NCBI RefSeq assembly: GCF_008831075.1
Contig: NZ_WBJX01000003.1
Location: 434,001-498,000 of the forward strand
Source: Pseudoclavibacter terrae
GTDB taxonomy: Bacteria; Actinomycetota; Actinomycetes; Actinomycetales; Microbacteriaceae
Reading direction: 5' to 3'
DNA length: 64,000 nucleotides
Below, one piece after another: positions 15,504-25,044 of the stretch (position 1 is the stretch's first letter; each line of letters opens with the position of its first letter). The notes under the pieces were generated by a model. That model did not search any database. It worked only from the letters and a program-made list of their open reading frames with translations, and was not told the DNA's origin. Both the position numbers and the translations under genes were made by a program.

Positions 15504-17128
15504 AGTCGGTCCTGCGCATCGAGGATCTGCGGATCGAGACCACGGACGAGGCGCCACGCGCGCTGGTCGACGGCGTCTCACTCCAGGTCGACCGGGGCGA
15601 GTCGCTCGGGGTGGTGGGGGAGTCTGGCTCTGGCAAGAGCCTGACAGTGCTCGCCGCACTCGGGCTCCTCCCCGCCGGCACCCGAATCGCGGCCGGCCGC
15701 ATCCTGCTCGACGACAAGGTCCTCGTCGACACGCAGGCCGACGTCTGGATGGGCGAGCGGGAGCTCCGAGGACTGCGCGGACGGACCGCCGCCATGGTGT
15801 TCCAAGACCCCATGTCGTCGCTCGACCCGCTGCGCGCGGTCGGCGCACAGGTCGCCGCCGCCGTGCGGGTCCACCAGCCCATGAGCCGCCGCGCGGCCCG
15901 CGAGCGCGCCGTGGAGCTGCTGACCGCCGTCGGCGTCCGGGATGCGGCGGGGCGTGCGGCCACCAGGCCCCACCAGTGGTCTGGCGGAATGCGACAGCGG
16001 GCCATGATCGCGATGGCGATCGCCCACGATCCGCTCCTCCTGATCGCCGACGAGCCCACCACGGCGCTCGACGTGACCGTGCAGGCGCAGGTCATGGACC
16101 TGCTCGCCGAAGTGCGTGAGCGCACGGGTTCCGCGCTCGTGCTGATCACCCACGACCTCGGCCTGGTCGCCGAGAACAGCGACCGGCTCGCCGTCATGCA
16201 CCACGGCCGCGTCGTCGAGACCGGGGCGACGCGGTCGGTGCTCGACCACCCCGCCGAGGACTACACCAAGCGCCTCATGTCGGCCATCCCCGCCGAGAGC
16301 GAGCGCGCTGAGAGCGCCGTTCGTCCCGGTGAGCCGGACGCGCTGGTCGCCGACCGAGTCGTCGTCGAGTACCGCGTGCACGGCCGTCGGCAGCCCGTCC
16401 GAGCCGTCGACGGGGTCTCCCTGCGCATCGCCGCGGGCGAGACCGTCGCCGTCGTCGGGGAATCGGGATGCGGGAAGTCGTCGCTGGCCAAGGCCGTGCT
16501 CGGCGTGCAACCCGCCTCGGAGGGCACCATCGAGCTCGGCGGCGTCGCCGTCCACAACGAGCTCGCGGCGCGCAGCGCGGCGGAGCGCGAACGCGCGCAG
16601 ATCGTCTTCCAGGACCCGTACTCAGCCCTCGACCCTCGACTCACCGTGCACGACCTGGTGGCCGAGCCCCTGCGCATCCGGCACGCCTACGACCGCAGCA
16701 CAGTGAGCCGTCTGCTCGCCGACGTCGGCCTCGACGAACAGCACGCCGGACGCCTCCCCGCTCAGCTCTCCGGCGGCCAGCGCCAGCGCGTCGGCATCGC
16801 GCGCGCTCTGGCCCTGCGCCCACGGCTGCTGGTGCTCGACGAACCGGTCTCGGCGCTCGACGTGTCGATCCAGGCGCAGGTGCTCGAGCTGCTCGACGGA
16901 CTGCAGCGCGAGCACGGACTGGGCTACCTCTTCATCTCGCACGACCTCGGCGTCGTGCGCAGCATCGCAGACCGTGTGGTCGTCATGCAGGAGGGGCGTG
17001 TGGTCGAAGAGGCCTCGACCGTCGAGATCTTCACCTCCCCGAAGCATCCGTTCACTCGCCAGCTCCTCGACGCTGTGCCTCGCCTCGACGGTGCGCGCCG
17101 TGGCGCGCACCCGCTCCCCGTCTCCTGA
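15500..17128 (+). CDS. Fused double ATP-binding protein, DppD-DppF type
   Basis: The 542-residue product contains two complete ABC ATPase domains, so it supplies both nucleotide-binding sites of the importer. Domain 1 has Walker A GESGSGKS, a WSGGMRQR signature and Walker B LLIADEPTTALD. Domain 2 has Walker A GESGCGKS, the signature LSGGQRQR and LLVLDEPVSALD. Both H-loops (ITHDLG and ISHDLG) are intact. Fusion of the two ATPases is common in actinobacterial peptide/opine transporters. It is followed within 60 bp by the binding protein. Confidence 0.94.
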   Translation: MKSVLRIEDLRIETTDEAPRALVDGVSLQVDRGESLGVVGESGSGKSLTVLAALGLLPAGTRIAAGRILLDDKVLVDTQADVWMGERELRGLRGRTAAMVFQDPMSSLDPLRAVGAQVAAAVRVHQPMSRRAARERAVELLTAVGVRDAAGRAATRPHQWSGGMRQRAMIAMAIAHDPLLLIADEPTTALDVTVQAQVMDLLAEVRERTGSALVLITHDLGLVAENSDRLAVMHHGRVVETGATRSVLDHPAEDYTKRLMSAIPAESERAESAVRPGEPDALVADRVVVEYRVHGRRQPVRAVDGVSLRIAAGETVAVVGESGCGKSSLAKAVLGVQPASEGTIELGGVAVHNELAARSAAERERAQIVFQDPYSALDPRLTVHDLVAEPLRIRHAYDRSTVSRLLADVGLDEQHAGRLPAQLSGGQRQRVGIARALALRPRLLVLDEPVSALDVSIQAQVLELLDGLQREHGLGYLFISHDLGVVRSIADRVVVMQEGRVVEEASTVEIFTSPKHPFTRQLLDAVPRLDGARRGAHPLPVS

Positions 17129-17184
17129 CCTCTCCGCCTGACCCCTCCGCACCGCACCCCTTCCCCCCGAATCAGAGGAACCTC

Positions 17185-18723
17185 ATGCCCAAGCACGCCC
17201 GCCGACGTCGCCTGCTCGCGACCGGTGCACTCGCCGCCACCGGCACCCTCCTGCTCACCAGCTGCGCCGGCGGCTTCGACGAAGCCAGCGCAGAAGGCGA
17301 GACGCCCACCAGGATCGTCGCCGCCATCCCCACCGACCCGACCTCGATGGACCCGATCCGCTCCGGCGCCCTCGTCGTGCTCTCCGTGTTCTTCCACACC
17401 TTCGACCAGCTCGTGGCGATCACCGCCGACGGCGAGCTGGCACCGAAGCTCGCCACCGAGTGGACACCCAACGACGACCTCACGCAGTGGGACTTCACCC
17501 TGCGCGAAGGGGTCACGGCAAGCAACGGCGAGGCGATCACCGCCGAGGACGTGGCCTTCTCCTACCAGACGATCCTCGATGACCCGACCGGTGAGAACTT
17601 CGCGTACCTCAGCTCCGTCTCGTCGGTCGAGGCCGTCGACGAGCTCACCGTGCGCTTCACCCTCAATTCCCCGTTCTCGGCGTTCCCGCGAAACACGTCG
17701 CTGATCTCGGTCGTACCCGCCGACACGTACCAGGAAGTCGGTGCCGACGCCTTCGCCCAGGATCCCATCGGGTCAGGCCCGTACGTGTTCGAGAGCATCC
17801 AGACCGGGGTCACCTACGACCTGGCGCGCAACGACGACTACTGGGGAGAGGCACCCGCCATCGAGCAGATCTCACTGCAGCCCGTCTCCTCGGACGAGTC
17901 GCGCGTCAACGGCGTGCTCTCCGGCAGCCTCGACGTCGCGCCCATCGGACCCACCCAGGTCTCCTCGGTCGATGGGCAGGGGGCGGCGCAGGTGTTCTCT
18001 GCCCTGTCGAACGGCGTCGTCTTCCTCGGCGTCAACTCCACGAGCGGCGTGCTCACCGACGTGCGCATCCGGGAGGCCATCGCCCTGGCCATCGACAAGG
18101 ACGCCATCACCGGGGGCCTCCTCGGGGGCCTCGCTGAGCCAGCAAGCGCCATGCTCGCGCCCGCCGTCGAGGGCTACAGTGACGACGTGACCGACCCGGG
18201 CTTCAACCAGGAGCGGGCCCGCGAGCTGCTCGCGGAGGCCGGCTACGCCGGCGAGTCGATCCCCTTCGACTACGCGACCGACGGCCGCATCCCCCTCTCG
18301 TCAGAGGTCGCGCAGACCATTCAGGCGTCACTCGCCGAGGTCGGCATCACTGTCGAGCTGCGCGGCGCCGACCAGCAGGCCCACACGCTCAAGATCCGCA
18401 GCAAGGAGATGCAGGGCATCTACCTCAACACCTGGGCGCCCTCGACGGTCGACGGCGACCTGCCGCTGACCGACTTCTACGAGACCGCGGGCAACAACAA
18501 CTACGCGCAGGACCCGCGCACGGCCGAGCTCGCGGCCGAACAGCGCGCGGTCACCGGTGATGAGCGCCTGGACGTCTTCGCCGAGCTCCTCAACTACAGC
18601 AACGAACAGGGATACTTCGTGCCGCTCTACGTGCCCATGAACAACTACGCCGCCGACCCCGACCTCGAGTGGACGCCCCGCGCCGACGGCCTCTTCGACT
18701 TCACGCAGACGAGCTTCCGTTGA
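17185..18723 (+). CDS. Lipoprotein substrate-binding protein of the Dpp-type ABC transporter
   Basis: This SBP family 5 protein (512 residues) is tethered to the membrane by a lipidated Cys in the LLLTSC lipobox (about 23-28), after a KHARRRR N-terminus. The family blocks are present: PTSMDPIRSGALVVL, LATEWTPNDDLTQWDF, GEAITAEDVAFSY, DPIGSGPYVFE, VRIREAIALAIDKDAI. A GAGGAACC site precedes the ATG. Relatives bind peptides, nickel, opines or sugars, and the bound substrate cannot be told from sequence. The linked amidohydrolase and cyclodeaminase suggest a nitrogen-containing small molecule. Confidence 0.93.
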   Translation: MPKHARRRRLLATGALAATGTLLLTSCAGGFDEASAEGETPTRIVAAIPTDPTSMDPIRSGALVVLSVFFHTFDQLVAITADGELAPKLATEWTPNDDLTQWDFTLREGVTASNGEAITAEDVAFSYQTILDDPTGENFAYLSSVSSVEAVDELTVRFTLNSPFSAFPRNTSLISVVPADTYQEVGADAFAQDPIGSGPYVFESIQTGVTYDLARNDDYWGEAPAIEQISLQPVSSDESRVNGVLSGSLDVAPIGPTQVSSVDGQGAAQVFSALSNGVVFLGVNSTSGVLTDVRIREAIALAIDKDAITGGLLGGLAEPASAMLAPAVEGYSDDVTDPGFNQERARELLAEAGYAGESIPFDYATDGRIPLSSEVAQTIQASLAEVGITVELRGADQQAHTLKIRSKEMQGIYLNTWAPSTVDGDLPLTDFYETAGNNNYAQDPRTAELAAEQRAVTGDERLDVFAELLNYSNEQGYFVPLYVPMNNYAADPDLEWTPRADGLFDFTQTSFR

Positions 18724-19934
18724 GCGCCGCGCTGCTCCGAGACGTCCGCCCCTGGGGTGGGGAACCGGCCGACGTCCGGCTGAAGGAAGGGAAGATCGCC
18801 GCCATCCTGCCGACCGGCACGACGCCGGAGGCGGGCGAGACGGTGATCGACGGTCGCGGTCGCATCCTGCTCCCCTCCTTCGCTGACGTGCACGTGCACC
18901 TCGACTCCACCCGAATCGGCCTCCCGTTCCGGCCGCACACGGGCCGCCCCGGGGTGTGGGGCATGATGCTCAACGACCGAGTCAACTGGCGCGAGGCCGA
19001 AGTGCCCATGGAGGAGCGCACGAGCGGCACCCTGGCGCGCATGATCGCCCACGGCACCACAAGCGCACGGAGCTACGCGCAGGTGGATGTGGATGCGCGG
19101 CTCGAGCGGCTCGAGGCGGTGCTCGCCGCCAAGGAGCGGCACCGTGAACGCGCCACCGTCGAGGTGATCGCCTTCCCCCAGGCCGGTCTGCTTCGCGAGG
19201 AGGGCTCGTTCGAGCTCCTCGAGGAAGCCATGCGCTCCGGGGCGGACGTGGTCGGCGGCATCGATCCGTGCCAGCTCGACCGCGACCCGGCCAGGCACCT
19301 CGACCTGGTCTTCGGGCTCGCCGAGCGCTACGACGCGCCTATCGACATCCACCTGCACGAGCCCGACCAGCTGGCCCGGTTCTCGGCCGAGCTCATCGTG
19401 GAACGCACCCGCGCGCTCGGCATGACCGGGCGGGTGACCATCTCGCACGGATACGGGCTCGCCGAGCTGCCCCGCGAGCAGCTTCTTCCCCTGGTCGAGC
19501 AGTTCGCTGAGCTCGACATCGCCTGGGCGACGATCGCGCCGGCCAAGCCGCTGCCGACGCTGCTGCTGGCCGAGCACGGCATCCGGGTCGGCCTCGGCGA
19601 GGACGGCCAGCGCGACTACTGGTCGCCGTACGGCAACGCCGACATGCTGGATCGCACCTGGCAGCTGGCCTTCACGAACGGCTTCCGGCGTGACGAGGAC
19701 ATCGAGCACTGCATGGCCATCGCGACGGTCGGCGGCCGCTCCGTGCTGGGTACCTCCCCGGCGCTGCAGGGGTCCCTCGACCGCCCCGGCGTCTCGGTCG
19801 GCGACCGCGCAGACCTCCAGCTCATCGCGGGCGAGACCGTGACCAGTGCGGTCATGGACCGACTCCCGGACCGCACCGTCGTCTTCGGCGGGGTTGTCGT
19901 CGCCGACGCCCTCGAGCTCGTGGGTCCCGCGTGA
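18720..19934 (+). CDS. Cytosine-deaminase-like metal-dependent amidohydrolase
   Basis: This is a 404-residue member of the amidohydrolase superfamily closest in pattern to cytosine deaminase CodA. Metal and catalytic positions appear kept: DVHVHLDS (HxH), AFPQAG, DIHLHE (His plus the catalytic Glu), SHGYGL, and GEDGQRDYWSPYGNADML, which aligns with the CodA GHDDVFDPWYPLG block. The second Asp of that block is Gly here, and DxHLHE replaces DVHCDE, so the substrate is probably not cytosine itself. The TTG start overlaps the SBP stop (TTGA). It likely deaminates or opens the ring of the imported compound. Confidence 0.85.
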   Translation: MSAALLRDVRPWGGEPADVRLKEGKIAAILPTGTTPEAGETVIDGRGRILLPSFADVHVHLDSTRIGLPFRPHTGRPGVWGMMLNDRVNWREAEVPMEERTSGTLARMIAHGTTSARSYAQVDVDARLERLEAVLAAKERHRERATVEVIAFPQAGLLREEGSFELLEEAMRSGADVVGGIDPCQLDRDPARHLDLVFGLAERYDAPIDIHLHEPDQLARFSAELIVERTRALGMTGRVTISHGYGLAELPREQLLPLVEQFAELDIAWATIAPAKPLPTLLLAEHGIRVGLGEDGQRDYWSPYGNADMLDRTWQLAFTNGFRRDEDIEHCMAIATVGGRSVLGTSPALQGSLDRPGVSVGDRADLQLIAGETVTSAVMDRLPDRTVVFGGVVVADALELVGPA

Positions 19935-20911
19935 TCGTGCTGACCGCGTCGCAACTCGAGGAGCTGATCGACAGGTCGGCAACTGAGCTCGCGGTGGCGC
20001 GGATCTTCGCGGAGATCGCCCGCGGGGCCGCAGACCAGCCGCCACCCACCTCCATGAAGACGGATGCTGGCACCGGCCGCTACGTGCTCATGTCTGCGCT
20101 CTCGGAGGCCACCGGTACTGCCGCGGTGAAGCTGCTCGCCGACGTGCCCGACAACTTGGCCAGGGGGCTGCCCACGCAGCGTTCGATGATCACCGTGCTC
20201 GACCGGGAGATCGGCGCCCCGGTCGCGCTGCTGCACGGAGGGGTCCCCACTCGTGTGCGGACGGCCGCCGCGAGTGCGGTGGCGACTCGCGCGCTGGCCC
20301 GCGACGACAGCCGCGTCCTCGGCCTCGTGGGCGCGGGCGGGCTCGCTCGGGAGCACGTCGAGGCGCTTCGCGGCCTACGAGACTGGGATCGCCTCGTCAT
20401 CTGGTCGCGGACCAGCGAGCGGGCCGTCGCGCTCGCGGAGACGCTCGACTGGCCGGGTGCCATCGAGGTCGTCGACGCGTGCGACAGGGTCTTCGAACAG
20501 GCGGACACGGTGTGCACGCTCACGCCATCGGTCAGCCCGATCGTGCGGGGCGAGTGGTTGCGCCCCGGGCAGCACCTCAACGTGGTCGGTGCCAGGCCGC
20601 GACCCGACGAGCGCGAGGTGGATGCGCTGACCATGTCGCGCGCGTCCGTGTGGGTGGATGACCTGGCGACCGCACGCACGAAGTCGGGAGACCTCATGCT
20701 CGCGGTGGCCGAGGGTGCGCTCACCCTCGACGACGTCGTCGGGACGCTCGGCGAGGTGCTGGCTGGGCTGCGACCGGGTCGGACGAGCGCCGAGCAGATC
20801 ACGCTGTTCGACTCCGTCGGCATCGGCGCTCAGGACCTGGCGATCGCGGACCTCCTGGTGCGCGAGGCGCGCTCGCGGGGCGTGGGGATCGAGCTCGATC
20901 TCAACGCCTGA
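19931..20911 (+). CDS. Ornithine cyclodeaminase / mu-crystallin family protein
   Basis: This is a 326-residue Rossmann-fold NAD(P)-dependent protein of the OCD/mu-crystallin family. That family includes ornithine cyclodeaminase, alanine dehydrogenase (archaeal) and ketimine reductases. Motifs: KLLADVPDN with the conserved substrate-binding Lys, the AASAVATRALAR helix, the nucleotide loop LGLVGAGGLAREH, and HLNVVGARPRPDEREVD with the family Asp. The GTG start overlaps the previous stop (GTGA). As last gene of the coupled operon it may reduce or deaminate an imine or amino acid released by the upstream hydrolase. The exact reaction is unknown. Confidence 0.88.
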   Translation: MIVLTASQLEELIDRSATELAVARIFAEIARGAADQPPPTSMKTDAGTGRYVLMSALSEATGTAAVKLLADVPDNLARGLPTQRSMITVLDREIGAPVALLHGGVPTRVRTAAASAVATRALARDDSRVLGLVGAGGLAREHVEALRGLRDWDRLVIWSRTSERAVALAETLDWPGAIEVVDACDRVFEQADTVCTLTPSVSPIVRGEWLRPGQHLNVVGARPRPDEREVDALTMSRASVWVDDLATARTKSGDLMLAVAEGALTLDDVVGTLGEVLAGLRPGRTSAEQITLFDSVGIGAQDLAIADLLVREARSRGVGIELDLNA

Positions 20912-20934
20912 AGGCTGAGGCGGCTGGCTGGCTG

Positions 20935-21921
20935 TCAGCCGGTCGCCATCACGCCAGCGTGCCAGGCGTCCAGGAGGCGCGCGACCGTGCGCGTCTGCTC
21001 CCACGGCATGGCGCGTGACTCGAGGCGACCCTCGCTGAGGGCGCGCGAGACCGCATCCGCCTCGGCCGCGAAGGGGTGCACCTGCGCCACCTCGATGCGG
21101 TGCCTCTGCCCCTCGTGGATGTGGCTGAGCACGTTCGGCGACAGGTCGCGGTCGCCGAAGGCGTTCTCGAGGGTGATCCAGCCGCCATCTCCGACGATGT
21201 CGGCTCGCTTCGTGAGCTGGGTGTCGATGGAGCATTCGACGAAGGCGGCGAAACCGTGCGCCTCGATGCTGGCTGAGGAGTAGACGTCGACGTCGCCCTC
21301 GATGCGCCCGTGCGGGTTCGCGAGGTGCAGCTCCGGAAGCGCGATGCCGGCCGACGCTGCGGCGCCGACGGCGAAGGAGACGGGGTAGCCGCCCACGTCG
21401 AAGATCGCTCCGCCCGCGAGCTGCGGGTCGAAGAGGCGGCCGTCTCTGCTGCCAGCCGCGAAGCCGAACTGGGCGTGCACGTGCAGGGGCGCGGTGACCT
21501 GCCTCCACTTCAGTCGGCGGTCGATGGCACGGGCAAGCGGGCTGAAGCGGTGCTTGTAGGCCTCCACGACGGGCAGGCCGGCGCGTTCGGCAGCGGCGAG
21601 GACCCGCTCCGTCTCGGCGGCGCTCGGGGCCAGTGGCTTCTCGCACAGCACCGCCTTGCCGGCTTCGAGGGCGGCGATCGCGAGCTCCGCGTGGGTCGTG
21701 TGCACGGTGGCCACGTAGACGGCGTCGATGTCGTCGCGGGCCAGGACCTCGGCGTAGGTGCCCGAGACCGCCGCCCCGTAACGGGCAGCGAAGGCGGACG
21801 CCCGCTCGGCGTCGCGGCTCGCGACGGCCCGCAGCTCGCCGTGTTCCGAGCTGGGCAGCCAGGTCGCGAACGACTCCGCGATAGCGCCCGGCCCGAGGAT
21901 GGCCCACCTGGTCTTCTGCAT
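20935..21921 (-). CDS. Gfo/Idh/MocA-family oxidoreductase
   Basis: This NAD(P)-dependent oxidoreductase (328 residues) has an N-terminal Rossmann domain (WAILGPGAIAESFA), the VYVATVHTTHAELAIAALEAGKAVLCEKPLA block with the catalytic-region E-K-P, and a C-terminal alpha/beta domain with GGAIFDVGGYPV. Substrates in this family are mostly sugars, inositols or dihydrodiols. A TAGGTT box (AACCTA at 21928-21933 on the plus strand) lies 6 nt from the ATG, so the mRNA is likely leaderless. It is convergent with the OCD gene and not part of that operon. Confidence 0.9.
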   Translation of the reverse strand: MQKTRWAILGPGAIAESFATWLPSSEHGELRAVASRDAERASAFAARYGAAVSGTYAEVLARDDIDAVYVATVHTTHAELAIAALEAGKAVLCEKPLAPSAAETERVLAAAERAGLPVVEAYKHRFSPLARAIDRRLKWRQVTAPLHVHAQFGFAAGSRDGRLFDPQLAGGAIFDVGGYPVSFAVGAAASAGIALPELHLANPHGRIEGDVDVYSSASIEAHGFAAFVECSIDTQLTKRADIVGDGGWITLENAFGDRDLSPNVLSHIHEGQRHRIEVAQVHPFAAEADAVSRALSEGRLESRAMPWEQTRTVARLLDAWHAGVMATG

Positions 21922-22188
21922 GACGCGAACCTACCCGAGCCGGTGCATCGCGGTGCGGTTCTGGATCGACCGGCCCGAGCGGGGCGGCATCGATCCCGCA
22001 CTCGATGCCGCCGTTCTGGTGCAGGCGGGCCCGCACCTGCGCGTCACCCGCGCGGAAGAGTTGCGCTCGATGCCGGTGTCACCAGCACGTCCACACGGCA
22101 GAAGCATCTTCCTTGCGCCACGAACCGGCAGTTCTCGTGTGGATGGGGCGGTCGTTCAGGGAGGAGGACCGGCCTGTCACGCACGCGC
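21922..22188. other. Intergenic region with an 11-bp hairpin
   Basis: No gene is convincing in this 267-bp gap, although short frames run through it. A perfect 11-bp inverted repeat GGCGGCATCGA / TCGATGCCGCC (21983-21993, 22002-22012, loop 8 nt) may terminate the permease transcript coming from the right. Confidence 0.55.
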
Positions 22189-23364
22189 TCACAACGTCGC
22201 GGCGAGGGCCAGCGTCGCGAGGGGCACGATGATCGCGACCCCCACGAGCCCGAGCGCCACGAAGCGCATCCAGGAGATCGTCACGCCGAGCGACACGAGA
22301 CGCTCGTGCCAGAGCAGCGTCGCGAGCGAGGCCCATGGCGTGACGAGGGGGCCGAGGTTGACGCCGATGAGCAGCGCGACCAATCGAGCAGGACTGTCGG
22401 CGACTGGTTCGAGGGCGAGGTAGGCGGGCAGGTTGTTGATGCCGTTGGCGCTCGCGGCGCCGATCGCGGCCAGCTGCAGGAGGCTGAGCGGGTCGTCGCC
22501 GCGTCCCGAGACGGCGGCGAGTAGCTCGCTCAGCCCGTGCGCGTGGGCGGCCTCGACGAGCACGAACAGCGACCCGGCGATGCCGAGCGCCTGCCACGGC
22601 ACGAGGCCGAAGCGCAGCGCATCCCGCCGACGCGTCGCGAACGCGGCGATGAGCAGCAGAGCGGCCGCGCCCGCGGGGATCGCCACCTCGACACCGGAGA
22701 CGAGCAGCGGCAGCAGCAGGGCCGTGATGATCGACGAGAAGATGAGCAGCGGCCGATCCGGGATGCTCGCGGGCGTCGGCATGCGGTACCGGCGGTCGAG
22801 CTGGCGGCGGAAGACGAACGAGAGAATGGCGGCGCTCGCGACCACGCCGACGAGTGCCGGAGCCCATGTCAGCGCGAGGAACTGGAGCGGCCCGCCGTCG
22901 AACGACCGAGCGGCGAGCAGGCTCGTGAGGTTCGAGACGGGCAGGAAGAGGGATGCGGTGTTCGCGAGCCACACGGTCGCGAGCGCGAATGGGATGGGCG
23001 AGACTCCGACGTGCACGGCGAGCAGCACGACCACCGGGGTGACGAGCACCGCGGTCGTGTCGAGAGAGAGGAAGGCGGTGCTCACGACGGCGAGCAGGAG
23101 CACGAGCATCCACAGCATCCACAGACGCCCACGTCCGAGCCTCGCGAGCCGGTCGGCGAGCGCCGAGAAGACTCCGGCCTCGCTCGCCAGCTCCGCCACG
23201 ATCGTGATGGCGACGACGAACGCGAGCACGGGCACCACCCGCTCGCCGAGCTCCAGCAGCTCTGGCGCCGGCAGCAGGCCGGTGGCCGCGACGACGACCG
23301 CCGCGATGACGAGCACGGCGGTGGCGATGAGAGGGACGACGCGGGACGCGGGGGACTCGGCCAT
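22189..23364 (-). CDS. ArsB/SLC13-type anion transporter
   Basis: This polytopic membrane protein (391 residues, about 10-11 hydrophobic segments) belongs to the ArsB/NhaD/CitM ion transporter superfamily. The two family signatures are present: SLDTTAVLVTPVV followed by WLANTASLFLPVSNLTSL in the first half, and ASANGINNLPAYLAL in the second. These match ArsB more closely than citrate carriers. No arsR or arsC is nearby, so arsenite export is only a possibility. A TAAACT box lies 9 nt upstream of the ATG (AGTTTA at 23374-23379 on the plus strand). Confidence 0.85.
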   Translation of the reverse strand: MAESPASRVVPLIATAVLVIAAVVVAATGLLPAPELLELGERVVPVLAFVVAITIVAELASEAGVFSALADRLARLGRGRLWMLWMLVLLLAVVSTAFLSLDTTAVLVTPVVVLLAVHVGVSPIPFALATVWLANTASLFLPVSNLTSLLAARSFDGGPLQFLALTWAPALVGVVASAAILSFVFRRQLDRRYRMPTPASIPDRPLLIFSSIITALLLPLLVSGVEVAIPAGAAALLLIAAFATRRRDALRFGLVPWQALGIAGSLFVLVEAAHAHGLSELLAAVSGRGDDPLSLLQLAAIGAASANGINNLPAYLALEPVADSPARLVALLIGVNLGPLVTPWASLATLLWHERLVSLGVTISWMRFVALGLVGVAIIVPLATLALAATL

Positions 23365-23516
23365 GGCTGAGCAAGTTTAGGCCCGCGGCGCGGTGCGAAT
23401 GTCGGCGCTCGCTCCTCGCGGACACCACCCGCCGGAGCTCTTCCGCGAGACGGGCGTTCGCGGTCGGCGCGCTGATCCTGGGCTCGCTCACCCTTCGCCG
23501 CCGAACCGGGTAGCAG

Positions 23517-23876
23517 CTACTTGGCGGCGACGCTGTCCAGGTGCTCGCGGAGCGCGATGATGATGTCGTCGCGTGTCGTGTCGCGGGCGTGGGCGAGCTC
23601 CTCGATGAGCCAGTCGAGGGTCATGTAGTTGGCGTGCAGCAGGTTCGACAGCTCGATGTTGACCTTCACCTGGTTGGGGCCGCCGTCAGCGGGAGGCTCG
23701 GCATCCGGGTCGCCGTCGGAGTCCAGCCCTTGCCCCTGCTCGACCTGCACGACAAAAGCGCCGACTTCGACGAGTCGCTCGTAGGCGAGCGCCGCTGCAT
23801 CGGGCGACACCTCCGTGACGGAGACGGCGTCGAGCAGCACGTGCGCTGCCTCTCGGCTGGTAGCTGGAGTGGACAT
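23517..23876 (-). CDS. Small conserved-looking protein of unknown function
   Basis: The 119-residue product is acidic and apparently soluble. It has a helical N-terminus (REAAHVLLDAVSVTEVSPDAAALAYERLVEV), a flexible Gly/Asp/Pro stretch (about 57-67), and a C-terminal part with VNIELSNLLHANYMTLDWLIEELA. I do not recognise a family. The ATG at 23876 gives the shortest plausible product; an upstream in-frame start at 23936 would overlap the divergent pfkB promoter. Codon use looks like that of its neighbours. Confidence 0.6.
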   Translation of the reverse strand: MSTPATSREAAHVLLDAVSVTEVSPDAAALAYERLVEVGAFVVQVEQGQGLDSDGDPDAEPPADGGPNQVKVNIELSNLLHANYMTLDWLIEELAHARDTTRDDIIIALREHLDSVAAK

Positions 23877-23944
23877 GCAACGAGGATAAGCGTGCACTTC
23901 GAACAGACAGTCAGGGTCCATCCATGCAAGGCACAATCGGGGAC

Positions 23945-24904
23945 ATGAGCAGCAAACCCACAGCGAAGGCCCGCCCCACCTCAGACGCGCCCGTTGTGGT
24001 CATCGGCGACGCCATCGTCACGGAACTGCAGGAGACGGAGGCGCGCGGCGGCCTCACGCGCCGCAGCTACGTGAGCGGTTCGGCGCTCAACGTCACCATG
24101 GCTCTCGCGCGGCTGCGCGTGCCAGTCGCCCTCATCGCGAGCATCGGCGACGACCCGGACGGGCTCCGCATCCGCGACCACCTGCGGAAGCGGGGCATCC
24201 AGTTCGCGCCGTCCGTGTCGCTCGCGGGCACGGGGCGAGCGATCGGCGAACCGGCTGACGGGGAGCCCCTCTACACATTCGACGACGCGGCCCGGGCCCG
24301 ACGCATCCGCTTCGACGACGAGCAGGTTGCGCTCATCCGCGCGGCGCCGTTCGTCGCGATCTCCGGCTTCGCGTTCGACGACAAGAAGCAGCACAGGCGC
24401 CTCCTCGAGGCCGTGATCCGCCCACAGGAGCGCCTGCTCCTCGACCCGAACCCGCGCCTCGGGCTCGTCGAGGACCCAGCCGCGTTCCTCGACAACTTCG
24501 AGCGGCACGTGTCCAGCGCCCTCTTCGCGCACCTCTCCGACAACGACGCCGACCTGCTCTTCGAAGCGCCCCTCGACGAGGCGACCAGCGACATGCTCGA
24601 CCTCGGAGCCACCCACGTGCTCGCCACCGAGGGCACGCGCGGCGGGAGATGGGTCAACCGGGCCGGCATCGACGTGGCCGAGCCGATCGTCGAGCTGCCA
24701 GGTGAGATCGTCGACACGATGGGGGCCGGTGACGCGGTCTTCGCGACCGCGGTCGCCTCCATCGCCCAGGGCGGGGTGCCGCACGAGGCGGCGGATGCGC
24801 GCCGAGTGCTGCAGCGGGCGATGACCGTCGCGGCCGCCACGGTGCGCGTCACGGGAAGCTTCCTCGCCGCGGACGACGACCTGCCGCCCGCCGTCGACGC
24901 GTAG
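23945..24904 (+). CDS. PfkB-family carbohydrate/nucleoside kinase
   Basis: The product (319 residues) is a ribokinase-like kinase. It shows the N-terminal substrate-site GSALNVTMALARLRVPVALIASIGDDPDG, and the C-terminal anion hole and catalytic base in DTMGAGDAVFATA (PfkB signature 2). The substrate, for example fructose, ribose or another sugar, cannot be decided. The ATG at 23945 follows GGGGAC; the in-frame ATG at 23924 is a less likely start. The downstream 220 bp contain two large palindromes. Confidence 0.9.
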   Translation: MSSKPTAKARPTSDAPVVVIGDAIVTELQETEARGGLTRRSYVSGSALNVTMALARLRVPVALIASIGDDPDGLRIRDHLRKRGIQFAPSVSLAGTGRAIGEPADGEPLYTFDDAARARRIRFDDEQVALIRAAPFVAISGFAFDDKKQHRRLLEAVIRPQERLLLDPNPRLGLVEDPAAFLDNFERHVSSALFAHLSDNDADLLFEAPLDEATSDMLDLGATHVLATEGTRGGRWVNRAGIDVAEPIVELPGEIVDTMGAGDAVFATAVASIAQGGVPHEAADARRVLQRAMTVAAATVRVTGSFLAADDDLPPAVDA

Positions 24905-24921
24905 CTCGGCCTCCCGGCGGC

Positions 24922-24987
24922 CTCGGGATGGAAAAGTCGCTTCGTGCTGGGGAACTTCCCGCAACGAAGCGACTATTCCATCCCGAG
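24922..24987. repeat. Long palindrome A (24-bp arms)
   Basis: Arms at 24922-24945 and 24964-24987 are complementary over 24 nt with one mismatch. The 18-nt loop itself contains GGGAA-C-TTCCC. The left arm begins CTCGGGATGG and ends CGCTTCGT. It lies between convergent genes, so it may act as a bidirectional terminator. Confidence 0.85.
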
Positions 24988-25044
24988 TCGCAAGAACCAC
25001 GCGGCGGGCCGTTCCGGCCAATCCGGGCCGACCGCGTCGACTCG

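Noticed and set aside
21922-22188. Short plus-strand protein in the gap before the ArsB-like gene
   Set aside because: No ribosome site or homology, and the frame continues antisense into the permease gene.
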